DNA of 64,000 bases from Pelorhabdus rhamnosifermentans (GCF_018835585.1 NZ_JAHGVE010000014.1:62001-126000), one strand, 5' to 3'. Positions 18,941 to 28,718 are shown, counted from the first letter of the stretch. Translations and numbers: made by a program. The notes: generated from the sequence alone by a model not told the origin.

Positions 18941-20482
18941 CTAATTCACTCCTACATTAGCAGCAACTGTGCCACTTGCTGCACATAATTTATTTACGGC
19001 CTGCAAATAGGCCTTCGCACTTGATTCAATAATATCCGTACTAATGCCGCGTCCACTATAAATCCGTCCGTCTCTTTCCACCCTGACAAGGGCTTCACCT
19101 AAGGCATCTTCCCCAGAAGTTACCGCTTTGAGTTGAAAGTCTTTCAAAACAATATCCTGATTCATGCTAGCCGCAATCGCATTGAAGAGTGCATCAAGCG
19201 GACCTGAACCCGCACAGGCCTTTTCAATAATTCCATGATCTGTCTCGATCCGTACCGTAGCGGTGGCCATCGCCTCATTACCACTAATAACTTGATGAGA
19301 CAGCAGTCTAAACTTCTCGTATATTTCGGTCGTTTTTTCGGTAATCAAAGCCTCAAGGTCTTCATCAAAAATTGTTTTCTTACGATCAGCCAATTCCTTA
19401 AACTTCATAAACAATTCGTGAATGCGCTCCTCTGAACATTGATAGCCCAGTTCTTGCAGGCGTTCTTCAAAAGCATGACGTCCGCTGTGCTTACCAAGAA
19501 CAAGGCGGCTTTTCTTAATGCCAATCGATTCAGGGCGCATAATTTCATAAGTCTCCACATTATTCAGCACACCATGCTGATGAATACCTGACTCATGGGC
19601 AAAAGCATTGTCACCTACAATGGCTTTATTCGGGGGCGTCAAAATACCACTCAAAGTACTGACAAGCCTTGAAGTGCGATAAATCTGCTGTGTATCAAGA
19701 CCTGTTACACAGCCAAAATAATCCTTGCGAGTAGCGAGGGCCATGACCACTTCCTCCAGAGCCGCATTCCCCGCACGTTCGCCAAGACCATTCATCGCTG
19801 TTTCAATCTGAAGCGCTCCCGCGCCGATTCCAGCTAATGAGTTGGCCACAGCCATGCCCAAATCATCGTGGCAGTGTACGCTCATTCTGACGCTATCCAC
19901 ATCCGTAATATTTTCACGCAAATAAACAATCAGTTTAGCAAATTCCTCGGGAACCATATATCCCACCGTATCAGGCACATTAATGACAGTAGCCCCTGCT
20001 GCAATAGCCTGGCTATAAGCCATGCAAAGAAAATCCCAATTGGAACGTGACGCATCTTCAGCGGAAAATTCCACCTCATCGACAAGTGTACGAGCGTAAC
20101 GAACAGCTTCGCTAATATGAGACAACACCTGTGCCCGTGTCATCTTCAGCTTATATTCCATATGAATATCGCTTGTAGCCAAAAAAGTATGAATCAGCGG
20201 CTGCTCCGCATATTTAAGAGCCTCATAGGCCTCATGAATATCATTGCGACTGGCCCGCGCCAAAGCCGCAATAACAGGCCCCTTAATCTGTGTAGCAACC
20301 TTGCGTACAGCAGCAAAATCGCCTGGTGAAGCAACAGGAAATCCTGCTTCAATCACATCCACTTTCAATTTAGCCAAGGCCCGGGCAATCTCCAATTTGT
20401 CATCGGCCCCGAGCGATACGCCAGGCGTTTGCTCGCCATCACGCAGTGTCGTGTCAAAAATATAAATTCGTTTGTCAGCCAT
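18941..20482 (-). CDS. leuA: 2-isopropylmalate synthase
   Basis: LeuA condenses acetyl-CoA with 2-oxoisovalerate in the first committed leucine step. The 513-residue protein starts with the catalytic [11 protein letters not shown], has the metal-binding [14 protein letters not shown], and [15 protein letters not shown]. The C-terminal 120 residues form the LeuA allosteric domain, so leucine feedback is expected. It is the first gene of the operon and is controlled by the T-box leader at 20521-20764. Confidence 0.96.
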   Translation of the reverse strand: MADKRIYIFDTTLRDGEQTPGVSLGADDKLEIARALAKLKVDVIEAGFPVASPGDFAAVRKVATQIKGPVIAALARASRNDIHEAYEALKYAEQPLIHTFLATSDIHMEYKLKMTRAQVLSHISEAVRYARTLVDEVEFSAEDASRSNWDFLCMAYSQAIAAGATVINVPDTVGYMVPEEFAKLIVYLRENITDVDSVRMSVHCHDDLGMAVANSLAGIGAGALQIETAMNGLGERAGNAALEEVVMALATRKDYFGCVTGLDTQQIYRTSRLVSTLSGILTPPNKAIVGDNAFAHESGIHQHGVLNNVETYEIMRPESIGIKKSRLVLGKHSGRHAFEERLQELGYQCSEERIHELFMKFKELADRKKTIFDEDLEALITEKTTEIYEKFRLLSHQVISGNEAMATATVRIETDHGIIEKACAGSGPLDALFNAIAASMNQDIVLKDFQLKAVTSGEDALGEALVRVERDGRIYSGRGISTDIIESSAKAYLQAVNKLCAASGTVAANVGVN

Positions 20483-20520
20483 TCCCAGTCCTCCATAATT
20501 TCATGATTTTAGAATAAAAA

Positions 20521-20764
20521 AGCGCCCCTATTGGCAAATCATTGCCAATAGGGGCGCTGAATACGCGGTACCACCCTACTTTTTTTCTCCGGCATCAAAA
20601 AAGACGCCCTTCGGTTAACGCCCGGCGCGCTTGTACCTAGTCCAAAAAAGAATCAGCACAAGAGTTCATGGGTGAGGTGAATCTTAACAACAGCACTGGT
20701 TCGCACCATCCACCAGCTCTCTTGATTTGTTTGTTAAAATTTCTATGTCCCATTCATCACTTGC
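20521..20764 (-). promoter_or_regulatory. Leucine-type T-box leader of the leu operon
   Basis: Read on the minus strand the leader contains AGAGAGCTGGTGGATGGTGC, GCGAACCAG, then CATGAACTCTTGTGC with a putative specifier codon CTC (Leu, complement of 20662-20664). Next come the T-box core GGGTGGTACCGCG (complement of 20564-20576) and the terminator hairpin AGCGCCCCTATTGGCAA / complement ending in T6 (20521-20558). Uncharged leucyl-tRNA should pair with the core and prevent termination. The specifier assignment is by position and less certain than the T-box itself. Confidence 0.93.
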
Positions 20765-20770
20765 TTTACA

Positions 20771-20798
20771 TTATTACAACAAGTTACGGTTTTGTCAA
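20771..20798 (-). promoter_or_regulatory. Promoter of the leu operon
   Basis: TTGACA (complement of 20793-20798), a 16-base spacer and TAATAA (complement of 20771-20776) precede the T-box leader by a few bases. Confidence 0.65.
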
Positions 20799-20821
20799 GG
20801 TATTTTTGTAACAAAATTCAC

Positions 20822-21757
20822 TTAACGAACATTTTTAGAATTTACGGCAACAAGAATCGGCATAGAATCTTTCGCTGGCCGCGTCGCAAAATAAACGCCA
20901 ATAAGAATCAAAAAAGTACTGACAGCCTTAAGTAAACTGAAAGACTCCCCAAGAATCAGCATAGACTGAATAACAGTAAACACAGGAACAAGATTCATAA
21001 ATATAGCCGTCCGCGGAGCTCCAATCTGCTGAATCGCCATCATCTGAAATAAATAGCCCAGAACGGATGCAAACACAGCCATATATAAAACAGACAGCCA
21101 GCCGCCAAAGGTAATGCCTTGCCAGTATACAGCGGGATTTTCCCATCCTACAAAGGGAATGGCAAAAATCGTACAGACTAAAAAAGTATAAGCTGTCATC
21201 ATCAGCGGTGAAAGCTTATAAAGGAGCATGACTTTCCTGCTAACAAGTGCATAAACAGCCCAACTGGACACAGCAGCAAACATTAGAAAATCACCCGGAT
21301 TAACCTCTAGTCCTGATGTAAACAAAGCTCCACCATCCGTTACAATGAGAACGACGCCACTAAAGGATAAAACAATGCCTGTGACTTGCAATAGACCCAG
21401 TTTTTCCCTGAAAAATAAACAGGCCAATAAGGCTGTCACCATGGGATTAGTGGCGCCAAGCAGTGAGGCGTTCATGGCTGTTGTATATTGCAAAGCAGAA
21501 AAAAACAATGCATGATAAAGAAAGGTACACATCACGCCAAGCAAAATGAGTGATGGCCATGCTTTCCTGTTTGGAAAAAAATGCGGCCGTTCTTTCCAGT
21601 AAAGAACAGCAAAAATAAAGGGCAGTGCGAAGAGAAATCGAAAAAATGTTAAGGAAAAAGCGGGAAATTCTCTGATTGCCAATTTCCCTGTAATAAATGC
21701 CCCTGACCAAAATAAAGCTGTAAAAACCATCATAACATAGATACGAGTAGTAGACAT
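20822..21757 (-). CDS. EamA/DMT family transporter
   Basis: The protein is about 311 residues with ten hydrophobic helices arranged as two EamA repeats. Typical marks are FWSGAFITGKLAIREFPAF in helix 1 and LGATNPMVTALLACLFFREK at the end of the first repeat, matched by MNLVPVFTVIQSMLILGES in the second. The family exports metabolites or amino acids; substrate unknown. The ATG at 21757 is chosen because AAGGGGG lies 8 bases upstream. It is followed by the leu T-box promoter on the same strand, with no clear terminator between. Confidence 0.85.
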   Translation of the reverse strand: MSTTRIYVMMVFTALFWSGAFITGKLAIREFPAFSLTFFRFLFALPFIFAVLYWKERPHFFPNRKAWPSLILLGVMCTFLYHALFFSALQYTTAMNASLLGATNPMVTALLACLFFREKLGLLQVTGIVLSFSGVVLIVTDGGALFTSGLEVNPGDFLMFAAVSSWAVYALVSRKVMLLYKLSPLMMTAYTFLVCTIFAIPFVGWENPAVYWQGITFGGWLSVLYMAVFASVLGYLFQMMAIQQIGAPRTAIFMNLVPVFTVIQSMLILGESFSLLKAVSTFLILIGVYFATRPAKDSMPILVAVNSKNVR

Positions 21758-21943
21758 TTTGTTCCCCCTTAACAAGTAAAAGCATGACTCAAAATTACCT
21801 TTTCTTAAGTTTCGCCCTATAAACTACAATCTCCTTGCTTGATATAAATTTATTCCATTTATTACTAATTATAATAAAAAATTATTATTCACAAACTAAA
21901 GTCGCCTTCGTTTACAATCGTGCAACAAGGAGGGAGAATACAA

Positions 21944-22090
21944 ATGCCTAAAAACAAAACGCAGCCAGTAAATCCACTCCCGGAATTGAGTTCGCGCTTT
22001 CAAGAAGCTCGTTTACAAGAACCTCGTACGGGGTCAAAGAGCATGAAAAACGCCAAACACTCACATGCCAAACACGGTGAAGGCAGTTAA
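21944..22090 (+). CDS. Small basic protein, 48 residues
   Basis: An ATG with AAGGAGGG nine bases upstream opens a frame beginning MPKNKTQPVNPLPEL and ending in the His/Lys-rich KNAKHSHAKHGEGS. It is followed at once by a strong terminator. The hydrophilic, disordered composition recalls the short basic proteins often seen in spore-formers, but I cannot name a family. It is the only plus-strand gene between two minus-strand transcription units. Confidence 0.7.
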   Translation: MPKNKTQPVNPLPELSSRFQEARLQEPRTGSKSMKNAKHSHAKHGEGS

Positions 22091-22092
22091 TA

Positions 22093-22130
22093 GCAAAGGA
22101 CCGCGCAGTTTTTTTTGCGCGGTCCTTTGC
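22093..22130. terminator. Intrinsic terminator, bidirectional
   Basis: GCAAAGGACCGCGCA pairs with TGCGCGGTCCTTTGC around a T-rich loop, between the small basic protein gene and the convergent bioB gene. Confidence 0.85.
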
Positions 22131-22151
22131 TTTATTCAAGTAATATCGCCT

Positions 22152-23147
22152 TTATACCTCTTTCGCACATAACGGACTGAGTCCAAGCTCATTGACTGTA
22201 GTTAAATCTTTCGAAGCCCCACGGCCTTTCGTTGTCAAATAGTCACCAATAAGCATACCATTAATACCGGACAAGAAGCCAAGGGGTACTAAATCACCGA
22301 GATTTCGTTCCTTGCCGCCTGCATACCGAAGAATCTTCGTAGGCAAAATCAGCCGAAAAATAGCAAAACACTGTAATATTTCCAGCGGCGGAATTTGCGG
22401 CTGACCCTCCAAGGCCGTGCCTTTCACCGGATTTAAAATATTCATGGGGATAGAATCCACATCAAGTTCTTTTAACGTAAAAGCCATTTCAATCCGATTG
22501 CGCCATGATTCACCCAAGCCAATAATCCCCCCCGAACAGGCCTGGAGCCCAGCAGCCTTGACTTTTTTTATTGTTGCCACACGTTCCTCAAAAGTATGAG
22601 TCGTACAGATGTGGTCAAAATAACTGGAACTGGTTTCTAAATTATGATGATAGCGTGTAATACCAGCGGCCTTCAGTGCCGCCACATGCTCGTCTTGCAA
22701 GGTACCAAGGGAGCAACAACGATTGATATGGGTTTCCTTGCCGATACGACGAATGGCACCGAGAATTTTTTCAAAATCTTTATCGTCTTCCATCCCTCTG
22801 CCAGCTGTGACAATACAGAAGCGATAGGCCCCCGCTGTTTCAGCCTTTTTAGCTGCCTGAACAATTTCCTCTTCCGTCATAAGAGGATAGACATCAAGCT
22901 TGACTTCATGATGACCCGATTGCGCACAGAATTTACAGTTTTCCGAGCATCCTCCTGAACGGGCATTCACAATCTGACAGGTATCCACTGCTTTTCCCGT
23001 GAATTTCTCACGTACCTTGTTGGCCATGGCAAGCAAAATAGGCACATCGACTTCCTCAACTTCCGTTAAAGCCATGGCCTCATCAAAAGTAATGTTGCCT
23101 CCTTCTAATACTTTTTTACCCAGTGAAAAAATCAAATCGTAACTCAT
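22152..23147 (-). CDS. bioB: Biotin synthase, paralogue 1
   Basis: Radical SAM enzyme that inserts sulfur into dethiobiotin. The radical-SAM cluster motif is CSENCKFC (Cys67, 71, 74). Auxiliary-cluster positions known from E. coli BioB are all present: Cys111 (RFCIVTAG), Cys144 (with a second Cys at 145), Cys204 (ACSGGIIG) and Arg274 (LRYAGG). An additional Cys181 (HICTTH) sits where E. coli BioB has a non-Cys residue. Length 331 is normal. It follows paralogue 2 by 10 bases in one transcript. No bioA, bioD or bioF is nearby. Confidence 0.9.
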   Translation of the reverse strand: MSYDLIFSLGKKVLEGGNITFDEAMALTEVEEVDVPILLAMANKVREKFTGKAVDTCQIVNARSGGCSENCKFCAQSGHHEVKLDVYPLMTEEEIVQAAKKAETAGAYRFCIVTAGRGMEDDKDFEKILGAIRRIGKETHINRCCSLGTLQDEHVAALKAAGITRYHHNLETSSSYFDHICTTHTFEERVATIKKVKAAGLQACSGGIIGLGESWRNRIEMAFTLKELDVDSIPMNILNPVKGTALEGQPQIPPLEILQCFAIFRLILPTKILRYAGGKERNLGDLVPLGFLSGINGMLIGDYLTTKGRGASKDLTTVNELGLSPLCAKEV

Positions 23148-23157
23148 TTTTGTTTAC

Positions 23158-24168
23158 CTACCCTTCCTGTTTATCCAAATCCAAGCCTGACGTAATCGTT
23201 AGTCCTGCATCTTTCACCATGGTAAAATCAGCCGCCGCATTGCGCCCGGTAAATGTTAAGTAATTGCCGATAATCAGACCATTCGCACCGCCTAGCATCA
23301 ACGCCCCTTGCATATCGCGCAAGTTCATTTCTCGCCCGCCGGCAGGACGAATGATTTTATCAGGCAGAATAAACCGAAAGAGTGCAAAAGTCTTTAATAT
23401 TTCCAGCACATTGAGCGGTGCTTGCCCTTCTAAAGCCGTGCCTTTAATGGGATTTAATATGTTAATCGGAACTGAATGAACCTCAAGTTCCTGTAAGGAA
23501 AAAGCCATATCCACGCGATCCTGCCACGTTTCACCGAGCCCAATAATCCCGCCTGTACAAAGCTCCATTCCCGCTTCTTTAGCGGCCTTAATCGTCGCAA
23601 TACGTTCTTCATAAGGATGAGTCGTACAGATATAAGGGTAAAAGCGAGCGCTTGTTTCAATATTATGAGCATAGCGTCTTACACCCGCATGGAATAGGAT
23701 TTTTGCCTGTTCCAGCGTGAGTGTACCAAGATTTGCACAAACCTTTAAACCCGTTTTCACCCTAACCGCCTTCAGTTCAGCTATAACTTCTGGAAAATCA
23801 GGGTCGTCGTTCATCCCCTTGCCACTTGTCACCAAACTCGTCCGTTTGGCTCCAGCCACCGCAATATCCTCCGCCCTCTGGACGACTTCGTCTTGCCCCA
23901 TAAGCGGATAGACGGGACAATCCGTCTCATGATAGACAGATTGCGCGCAAAATTTACAGTCTTCGCTGCACATTCCTGAACGGACATTAATGATGCCGCA
24001 CAATTCAACGTCTTTCCCCGCAAACTTACTGCGAATTTTATGAGCATAAGCAGAAAATAGTGGTATATCTTCACTTTTGACTGTCTCTAAATCAAGTGCC
24101 TCAGCATAAGTCATAGGAACACCAGACAATACCTTTTCGCCTAAAGCCACAATTGCTAGACCATCCAT
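23158..24168 (-). CDS. Biotin synthase, paralogue 2, lacking one cluster Cys
   Basis: A 336-residue BioB homologue that aligns residue for residue with paralogue 1 through Arg274. The radical-SAM motif is CSEDCKFC (67, 71, 74). At the first auxiliary-cluster position it has Ser111 (RTSLVTSG) instead of Cys, while Cys144, Cys204, Arg274 and the extra Cys181 (YICTTH) remain. This is the pattern I would expect of the anaerobe-type (type II) BioB rather than the E. coli type, as recalled from recent work. AAGGAGG precedes the ATG. It is the first gene behind the BirA-type boxes at 24205-24258. Confidence 0.85.
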   Translation of the reverse strand: MDGLAIVALGEKVLSGVPMTYAEALDLETVKSEDIPLFSAYAHKIRSKFAGKDVELCGIINVRSGMCSEDCKFCAQSVYHETDCPVYPLMGQDEVVQRAEDIAVAGAKRTSLVTSGKGMNDDPDFPEVIAELKAVRVKTGLKVCANLGTLTLEQAKILFHAGVRRYAHNIETSARFYPYICTTHPYEERIATIKAAKEAGMELCTGGIIGLGETWQDRVDMAFSLQELEVHSVPINILNPIKGTALEGQAPLNVLEILKTFALFRFILPDKIIRPAGGREMNLRDMQGALMLGGANGLIIGNYLTFTGRNAAADFTMVKDAGLTITSGLDLDKQEG

Positions 24169-24204
24169 GGCTTCCTCCTTTTGTAAACCATTAAATAATT
24201 TAAG

Positions 24205-24258
24205 GTTAACATATTAGATAAAAAAATAGTTAACTTATAAAAAGCGAGTTGTTAACAA
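24205..24258 (-). promoter_or_regulatory. BirA-type biotin operator, three GTTAAC boxes
   Basis: GTTAAC occurs at 24205-24210, 24229-24234 and 24251-24256, the last inside the perfect palindrome TTGTTAACAA. The second and third boxes are 16 bases apart, close to the roughly 15-base gap in the Bacillus bioO site bound by BirA. They lie 37-90 bases upstream of the first bioB. Confidence 0.75.
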
Positions 24259-24379
24259 TATTATTGTAGGGGGTAATGAACAAAAAGTAAAGAACATTTT
24301 GGTTGTTATTTTCCTGCTCCCATGCTACGATAATGGTAAATTTTTCATTTCACTATTATATGAAAGAGAGAGATTACAC

Positions 24380-24811
24380 ATGGATCATCTTTGGCTAGTC
24401 TATGCACTTTTATCGGCGTTAACGGCTTCTTTAGTCGGGATCTTTGGCAAAATCGGCTTGCAATCCGTCGATGCCAATACAGCTACGGCTATTCGTTCTG
24501 TCATTATGGCCGTATTTTTACTAATCGTCATTGCCTGTCAAGGAAATTTACGACAAATCCCCCACGTTTTAACGGATACAAAAGCCTTTACCTTCATTGT
24601 CCTCAGCGGCGTAGCCGGAGCCCTTTCCTGGCTGTTTTACTTCTTGGCACTGAAATACGGCAAGGTTACACAAGTGGCACCCATTGACAAATTAAGTGTA
24701 GTAATGGCGGCTATTTTAGCTATGATCTTTTTAGGAGAACGAGTGAGTATCCTTGGTGGAACAGGCATCACACTCATTGGCATTGGAGCTATTCTCGTTG
24801 CTTTTTCATAA
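24380..24811 (+). CDS. Half-size EamA/DMT transporter
   Basis: The 143-residue protein has five hydrophobic helices, one EamA repeat, so it probably works as a dimer. WLVYALLSALTASLVGIFGK opens helix 1 and the end has VAPIDKLSVVMAAILAMIFLGE followed by a last helix. The ATG at 24380 is chosen over longer in-frame alternatives because GAAAGAGAGAG precedes it. The substrate is unknown. It diverges from the bioB pair and ends at a hairpin. Confidence 0.8.
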   Translation: MDHLWLVYALLSALTASLVGIFGKIGLQSVDANTATAIRSVIMAVFLLIVIACQGNLRQIPHVLTDTKAFTFIVLSGVAGALSWLFYFLALKYGKVTQVAPIDKLSVVMAAILAMIFLGERVSILGGTGITLIGIGAILVAFS

Positions 24812-24823
24812 TCTCATTTTTGA

Positions 24824-24858
24824 AAACAAGCTCCCGCATGGTTAGCGAGAGCTTGTTT
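24824..24858. terminator. Intrinsic terminator
   Basis: AAACAAGCTC pairs with GAGCTTGTTT-type right arm (24849-24858) across a GC-containing loop, between the small transporter gene and the convergent end of rbsB. Confidence 0.75.
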
Positions 24859-24876
24859 AATAAGACGAACAGACAA

Positions 24877-25809
24877 TTATTTAATTAAATCTAACCCCAC
24901 TGGAATAGATGCTGGAACGGTTTCACCTTTTAGCACCTTCAATGCCGTTTCTACAGCGACTTTCCCCATATCTTTCGGTTTTTGAGCCACTGTCGCAAGT
25001 AAAGAACCGTCTTTTACCGCTTTTACAGCATCGGCTGTAGCATCAAATCCGATGACAAAAATACCCGTTTTATTAGCGGCTTTGATGGCTTCTAAAGCGC
25101 CTAAAGCCATTTCATCATTATGAGCAAAAACAGCCTGGATGTCAGGATTGGCTTGGAGAATATTTTCCATAACCTTTAACCCTTTGGCACGGTCAAAATC
25201 GGCTGGCTGTTTAGCAACAACCGTCACATCGGCAGCACCTTTCAGCCCTTCATGAAAACCTTTTCCACGATCATTGGCAGCACTTGTACCAGGAATACCT
25301 TCCAATTCAACAATCTTGCCTTTGTTGCCCAATTTTTCCAACATGTATTTGGCAGCCATATTTCCACCAGCCACATTATCTGACGCAATGGCTGCAACGA
25401 CTTGGCCGCCATCAGCGCCACGGTCTACCGTAATAACCTTAATCCCGGCTTTGTTTGCTGCCTCAATAGCCGGTACAATCGCCTTAGAATCGACGGGATT
25501 CACAATAATCAAGCTAACTTTTTGTTGAATCATGTTTTCAATATTCGCCAACTGCTTACCCGCATCATTTTGGGCATCTTCCACCATTAGTTCTGCCCCT
25601 TGAGCCTTAGCTGCTTCCTGAGCACCATCGCGCAAGTCAACGAAGAACGGATTATTCAGCGTAGAAATACTCAATCCAATGACGACCTTTTTATTATCGG
25701 CGACTTTTTGATCCGTCGTACCACCACAGCCAGCCACAAGAATGCTCAAGCTAAAGAGTGCCATAACGAACATCACAACAAACTTGTTTTTTTGCAAAAA
25801 ATGATTCAT
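24877..25809 (-). CDS. rbsB: Ribose-binding lipoprotein
   Basis: Periplasmic-binding-protein of the ribose ABC importer, last gene of the rbs operon. It has a lipobox LVAGC (instead of the free periplasmic form in E. coli), then VVIGLSISTLNNPFFVDLRDG, KQLANIENMIQQKVSLIIVNPVDS and FVIGFDATADAV, all typical of type I sugar-binding proteins. The start at 25809 (MNHFLQK) follows GAGGAGG; a longer frame has no such site. About 50 bases separate it from rbsC. Confidence 0.92.
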   Translation of the reverse strand: MNHFLQKNKFVVMFVMALFSLSILVAGCGGTTDQKVADNKKVVIGLSISTLNNPFFVDLRDGAQEAAKAQGAELMVEDAQNDAGKQLANIENMIQQKVSLIIVNPVDSKAIVPAIEAANKAGIKVITVDRGADGGQVVAAIASDNVAGGNMAAKYMLEKLGNKGKIVELEGIPGTSAANDRGKGFHEGLKGAADVTVVAKQPADFDRAKGLKVMENILQANPDIQAVFAHNDEMALGALEAIKAANKTGIFVIGFDATADAVKAVKDGSLLATVAQKPKDMGKVAVETALKVLKGETVPASIPVGLDLIK

Positions 25810-25859
25810 TAAAATTCCTCCTCTTTTTTGGGTTATCTTGATGACGCTCCACAAATGAG

Positions 25860-26804
25860 TCAGCATTTCCCCCCTTTATTGCGTTTTCGGTCTAACAATA
25901 CAGCAATCAAAATAACCAAACCTTTGGCTACTTGCTGATAAAAAGAAGACACATTCAGTAAATTCAAACCATTATCAAGGACACCAATAATCAATGCACC
26001 AATCAGAGTTCCACCAATCGTGCCAATACCACCGGAGAGGCTGGTACCGCCAAGCACAACAGCTGCAATGGCATCCAGTTCAAAACCCATACCTGCTGTG
26101 GGCTGAGCGGAATTTAACCGCGAGGCCATAATAATACCGCCTAAACCGGCAAAAAAACCAGCTAAGGTATAAACTGCAACAATAACCCGATCTGTGCGGA
26201 TGCCTGACAGGCGTGCGGCTTCTTCATTGCCGCCAATCGCATAAATATACCGTCCAAAACAGGTCTTCTTCAAAACAAAATAAGCAACAGCAAAAATAAT
26301 TGCCATTAAGATCACAGGAAAAGGAATACCAACCACATAGCCGCCGCCTAAAAAGCGAAAAGCGCCTTCCATACCTGTAACAGGACGACCCTCCGTGTAA
26401 ACTAAAGTAACTCCTCTGGCAATAGTCATCATACCCATAGTCGCAATAAACGGCTGAATTTTGCCTTTTGTCACAAGCAATCCATTGACAATTCCAAGCA
26501 GCGAACCAATAGCTATACCAGCAATCAGTGCAACAACCAGGGTTGTGCCCCCCGCCATAAGACCTGCCGTAATACTGCCTGATAAAGCCAAAATAGAACC
26601 AACAGATAAGTCGATGCCACCTGTTAAAATAACAAGCGTCATTCCTACACTGATAATAGCATTAATCGAAACCTGTCTGGCCACATTCAATAGATTGTTA
26701 ACAGATAAAAACCGGTCTGACAAAAGTGTCAGGATAATGCCCAGGAGTAATAGCCCCAATAGGGGACCCATTTTTCGAATAATACTGTGATAATCAAATT
26801 TCAT
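25860..26804 (-). CDS. rbsC: Ribose ABC transporter permease
   Basis: The 314-residue inner-membrane permease has eight or more hydrophobic helices and the family motif GGIDLSVGSILALSG. The conserved loop EEAARLSGIRTDRV, which contacts the ATPase, is near residue 215, and AVVLGGTSLSGGIGTI follows. It overlaps the 3' end of rbsA by four bases, so translation is coupled. Confidence 0.95.
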   Translation of the reverse strand: MKFDYHSIIRKMGPLLGLLLLGIILTLLSDRFLSVNNLLNVARQVSINAIISVGMTLVILTGGIDLSVGSILALSGSITAGLMAGGTTLVVALIAGIAIGSLLGIVNGLLVTKGKIQPFIATMGMMTIARGVTLVYTEGRPVTGMEGAFRFLGGGYVVGIPFPVILMAIIFAVAYFVLKKTCFGRYIYAIGGNEEAARLSGIRTDRVIVAVYTLAGFFAGLGGIIMASRLNSAQPTAGMGFELDAIAAVVLGGTSLSGGIGTIGGTLIGALIIGVLDNGLNLLNVSSFYQQVAKGLVILIAVLLDRKRNKGGKC

Positions 26805-28309
26805 CTAGAATCCCCCCCTTCGCCGCCAGCGGCATAGGCCATAATTGATTCTTGCGTAGCTTGCTCAATCGGCAAGATAGCCGCAAGCTTCCCACCCTGC
26901 ATGACAAGGACGCGATCACTCATCCCCAATACTTCCGGTAGTTCAGACGATATCATAAGAATCCCTACTCCCTGGGTCACAAGCATATTCATTATTTGAT
27001 AAATTTCCGCTTTGGCTCCCACATCAACACCGCGTGTCGGCTCATCCATGATCAATACTTTCGGCTGAGTCGCCAGCCATTTAGCAATCACTACTTTTTG
27101 TTGATTGCCGCCACTCAATTCATTGACCAACTTTTCAGCACTTGGTGTGCGAATGTTGAGTTGCTTGATATAAGCAGCAATGGCAGACTTTTCTTCTTTC
27201 TCATGAATCACCCCGAATGGACTCCATGTCCTCAGCGAAGCCAAGGACATGTTCTGGCCCACAGACATTTCCAGAACCAATCCTTGTTGCTTGCGATCCT
27301 CGGTAATAAGACCTATGCCTGCATCAATGGCATCCTGAGGCCCGCTAATGTTGCAACGCTGGCCATTGAGTGCAATGGTTCCACTCGTCATAGGATCTGC
27401 GCCAAATAAAGCCCTAGCAAGCTCACTTCGCCCGGACCCCATTAAACCCGCAACACCTAAAATTTCACCCTTGCATAAAGAAAAGCTAACATCCTGAAGA
27501 CCTGCAGCCGAAGACAAATTTTCTACTTTCAATACCTCTTCACCAATCACAACAGATTCTTTGGGAAACAAAGAAGAAAGTTCCCTGCCAACCATCATGC
27601 GAATAAGCTCCTCAAAAGTCGTTCCAGCTGTCACCACTGTCCCAACGTATTTGCCATCACGCATGACTGTCACACGATGGCAAATACGAAAAATTTCACC
27701 CATACGATGAGAAATATAAACAATGGCCAATCCTTTTTCGGTCAGTCTTTCAATGGTCGCAAACAGACCGGATGTCTCCGTTTCTGTCAAAGCTGTTGTC
27801 GGTTCATCCATAATAAGGATGCGGCTGGCATAAGACAAAGCTTTAGCAATTTCCACGAGTTGCTGTTCACCAATGCTGAGATCAGCGACAAGTGTTTCAG
27901 GAGCCATGGTCGTGCCTAGTTCATCCAAAACCTGCTTCGTCTTCTGACGCATACGGTCAAAGTCAACAACACCAAATTTTTTGGGTTCTCGGCCTAAATA
28001 AATATTTTCCATCACCGTAAGTCCGGGAATAAGATTTAATTCCTGATGAATAATGCCAATGCCTAAATCAAGAGCAGACCGGGGACTTGTCAACTTTACT
28101 TGCATCCCGTTCAGCAGAATTTCCCCTTCATCGGCTTGATAAACACCACTAAGAACCTTCATGAGAGTTGATTTTCCTGCACCATTTTCCCCTAGCAATG
28201 CATGAACTTCACCGGCCTTCAATACAAAATCAAATTTATCCAATGCTTTTACACCAGGAAATGTCTTGGTAATGCCCTTCATGGTCAGCAAGGCCGCTTC
28301 ATTTGTCAT
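26801..28309 (-). CDS. rbsA: Ribose ABC transporter ATPase, two nucleotide-binding domains
   Basis: A 502-residue fused ATPase. The first domain has Walker A GENGAGKSTLMK, signature LSIGEQQLVEIAKAL and Walker B ILIMDEPTTAL. The second domain has a changed Walker A (GLMGSGRSELARAL), signature NELSGGNQQKVVIAKWL and VLIMDEPTRGVDVGAK, as is normal for RbsA/XylG proteins. The ATG at 28309 follows AAGGGAG; a longer frame to 28345 would overlap rbsD and is not supported. Confidence 0.95.
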   Translation of the reverse strand: MTNEAALLTMKGITKTFPGVKALDKFDFVLKAGEVHALLGENGAGKSTLMKVLSGVYQADEGEILLNGMQVKLTSPRSALDLGIGIIHQELNLIPGLTVMENIYLGREPKKFGVVDFDRMRQKTKQVLDELGTTMAPETLVADLSIGEQQLVEIAKALSYASRILIMDEPTTALTETETSGLFATIERLTEKGLAIVYISHRMGEIFRICHRVTVMRDGKYVGTVVTAGTTFEELIRMMVGRELSSLFPKESVVIGEEVLKVENLSSAAGLQDVSFSLCKGEILGVAGLMGSGRSELARALFGADPMTSGTIALNGQRCNISGPQDAIDAGIGLITEDRKQQGLVLEMSVGQNMSLASLRTWSPFGVIHEKEEKSAIAAYIKQLNIRTPSAEKLVNELSGGNQQKVVIAKWLATQPKVLIMDEPTRGVDVGAKAEIYQIMNMLVTQGVGILMISSELPEVLGMSDRVLVMQGGKLAAILPIEQATQESIMAYAAGGEGGDSR

Positions 28310-28322
28310 GGCTTTCTCCCTT

Positions 28323-28718
28323 CTAAAAAGTGACACCAGCCACAAGAATTACGTTGGCAAAAGGCGTGCATTCACCTGTGCGAATCACAACACACGCTTT
28401 ATCTGACAGGACCTTCAGTTCTTCATGACTCATGGCCTGTATGGCAATCGAATCTAGCTGCTTAACTGTCTCTTCATAAACAGCAGGATTTTGTCCCGCC
28501 ATTTCCGAGGCAATATAAGCCTTTTCAACAGCAAGATCCCCCAATACAGCGGTAAGTACCTGCGTAAAACGTGGAATCCCCGCTATGACAGATACATCAA
28601 TACAAGAAACCCCCTCTGGAACAGGTAGACCGGCGTCGCCAATCACAAGCATATCGCCATGACCCATTCCCGCAATAACTGAACTGATATAAGGATTTAA
28701 TACACCCCGTTTATTCAT
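28323..28718 (-). CDS. rbsD: D-ribose pyranase
   Basis: RbsD interconverts pyranose and furanose forms of ribose so that the imported sugar can be phosphorylated. The 131-residue protein starts with MNKRGVLNPYISSVIAGMGH (His20 is the catalytic residue in the family) and has IGDAGLPVPEGV; it ends in TGECTPFANVIL. It overlaps rbsK by four bases. Confidence 0.95.
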   Translation of the reverse strand: MNKRGVLNPYISSVIAGMGHGDMLVIGDAGLPVPEGVSCIDVSVIAGIPRFTQVLTAVLGDLAVEKAYIASEMAGQNPAVYEETVKQLDSIAIQAMSHEELKVLSDKACVVIRTGECTPFANVILVAGVTF

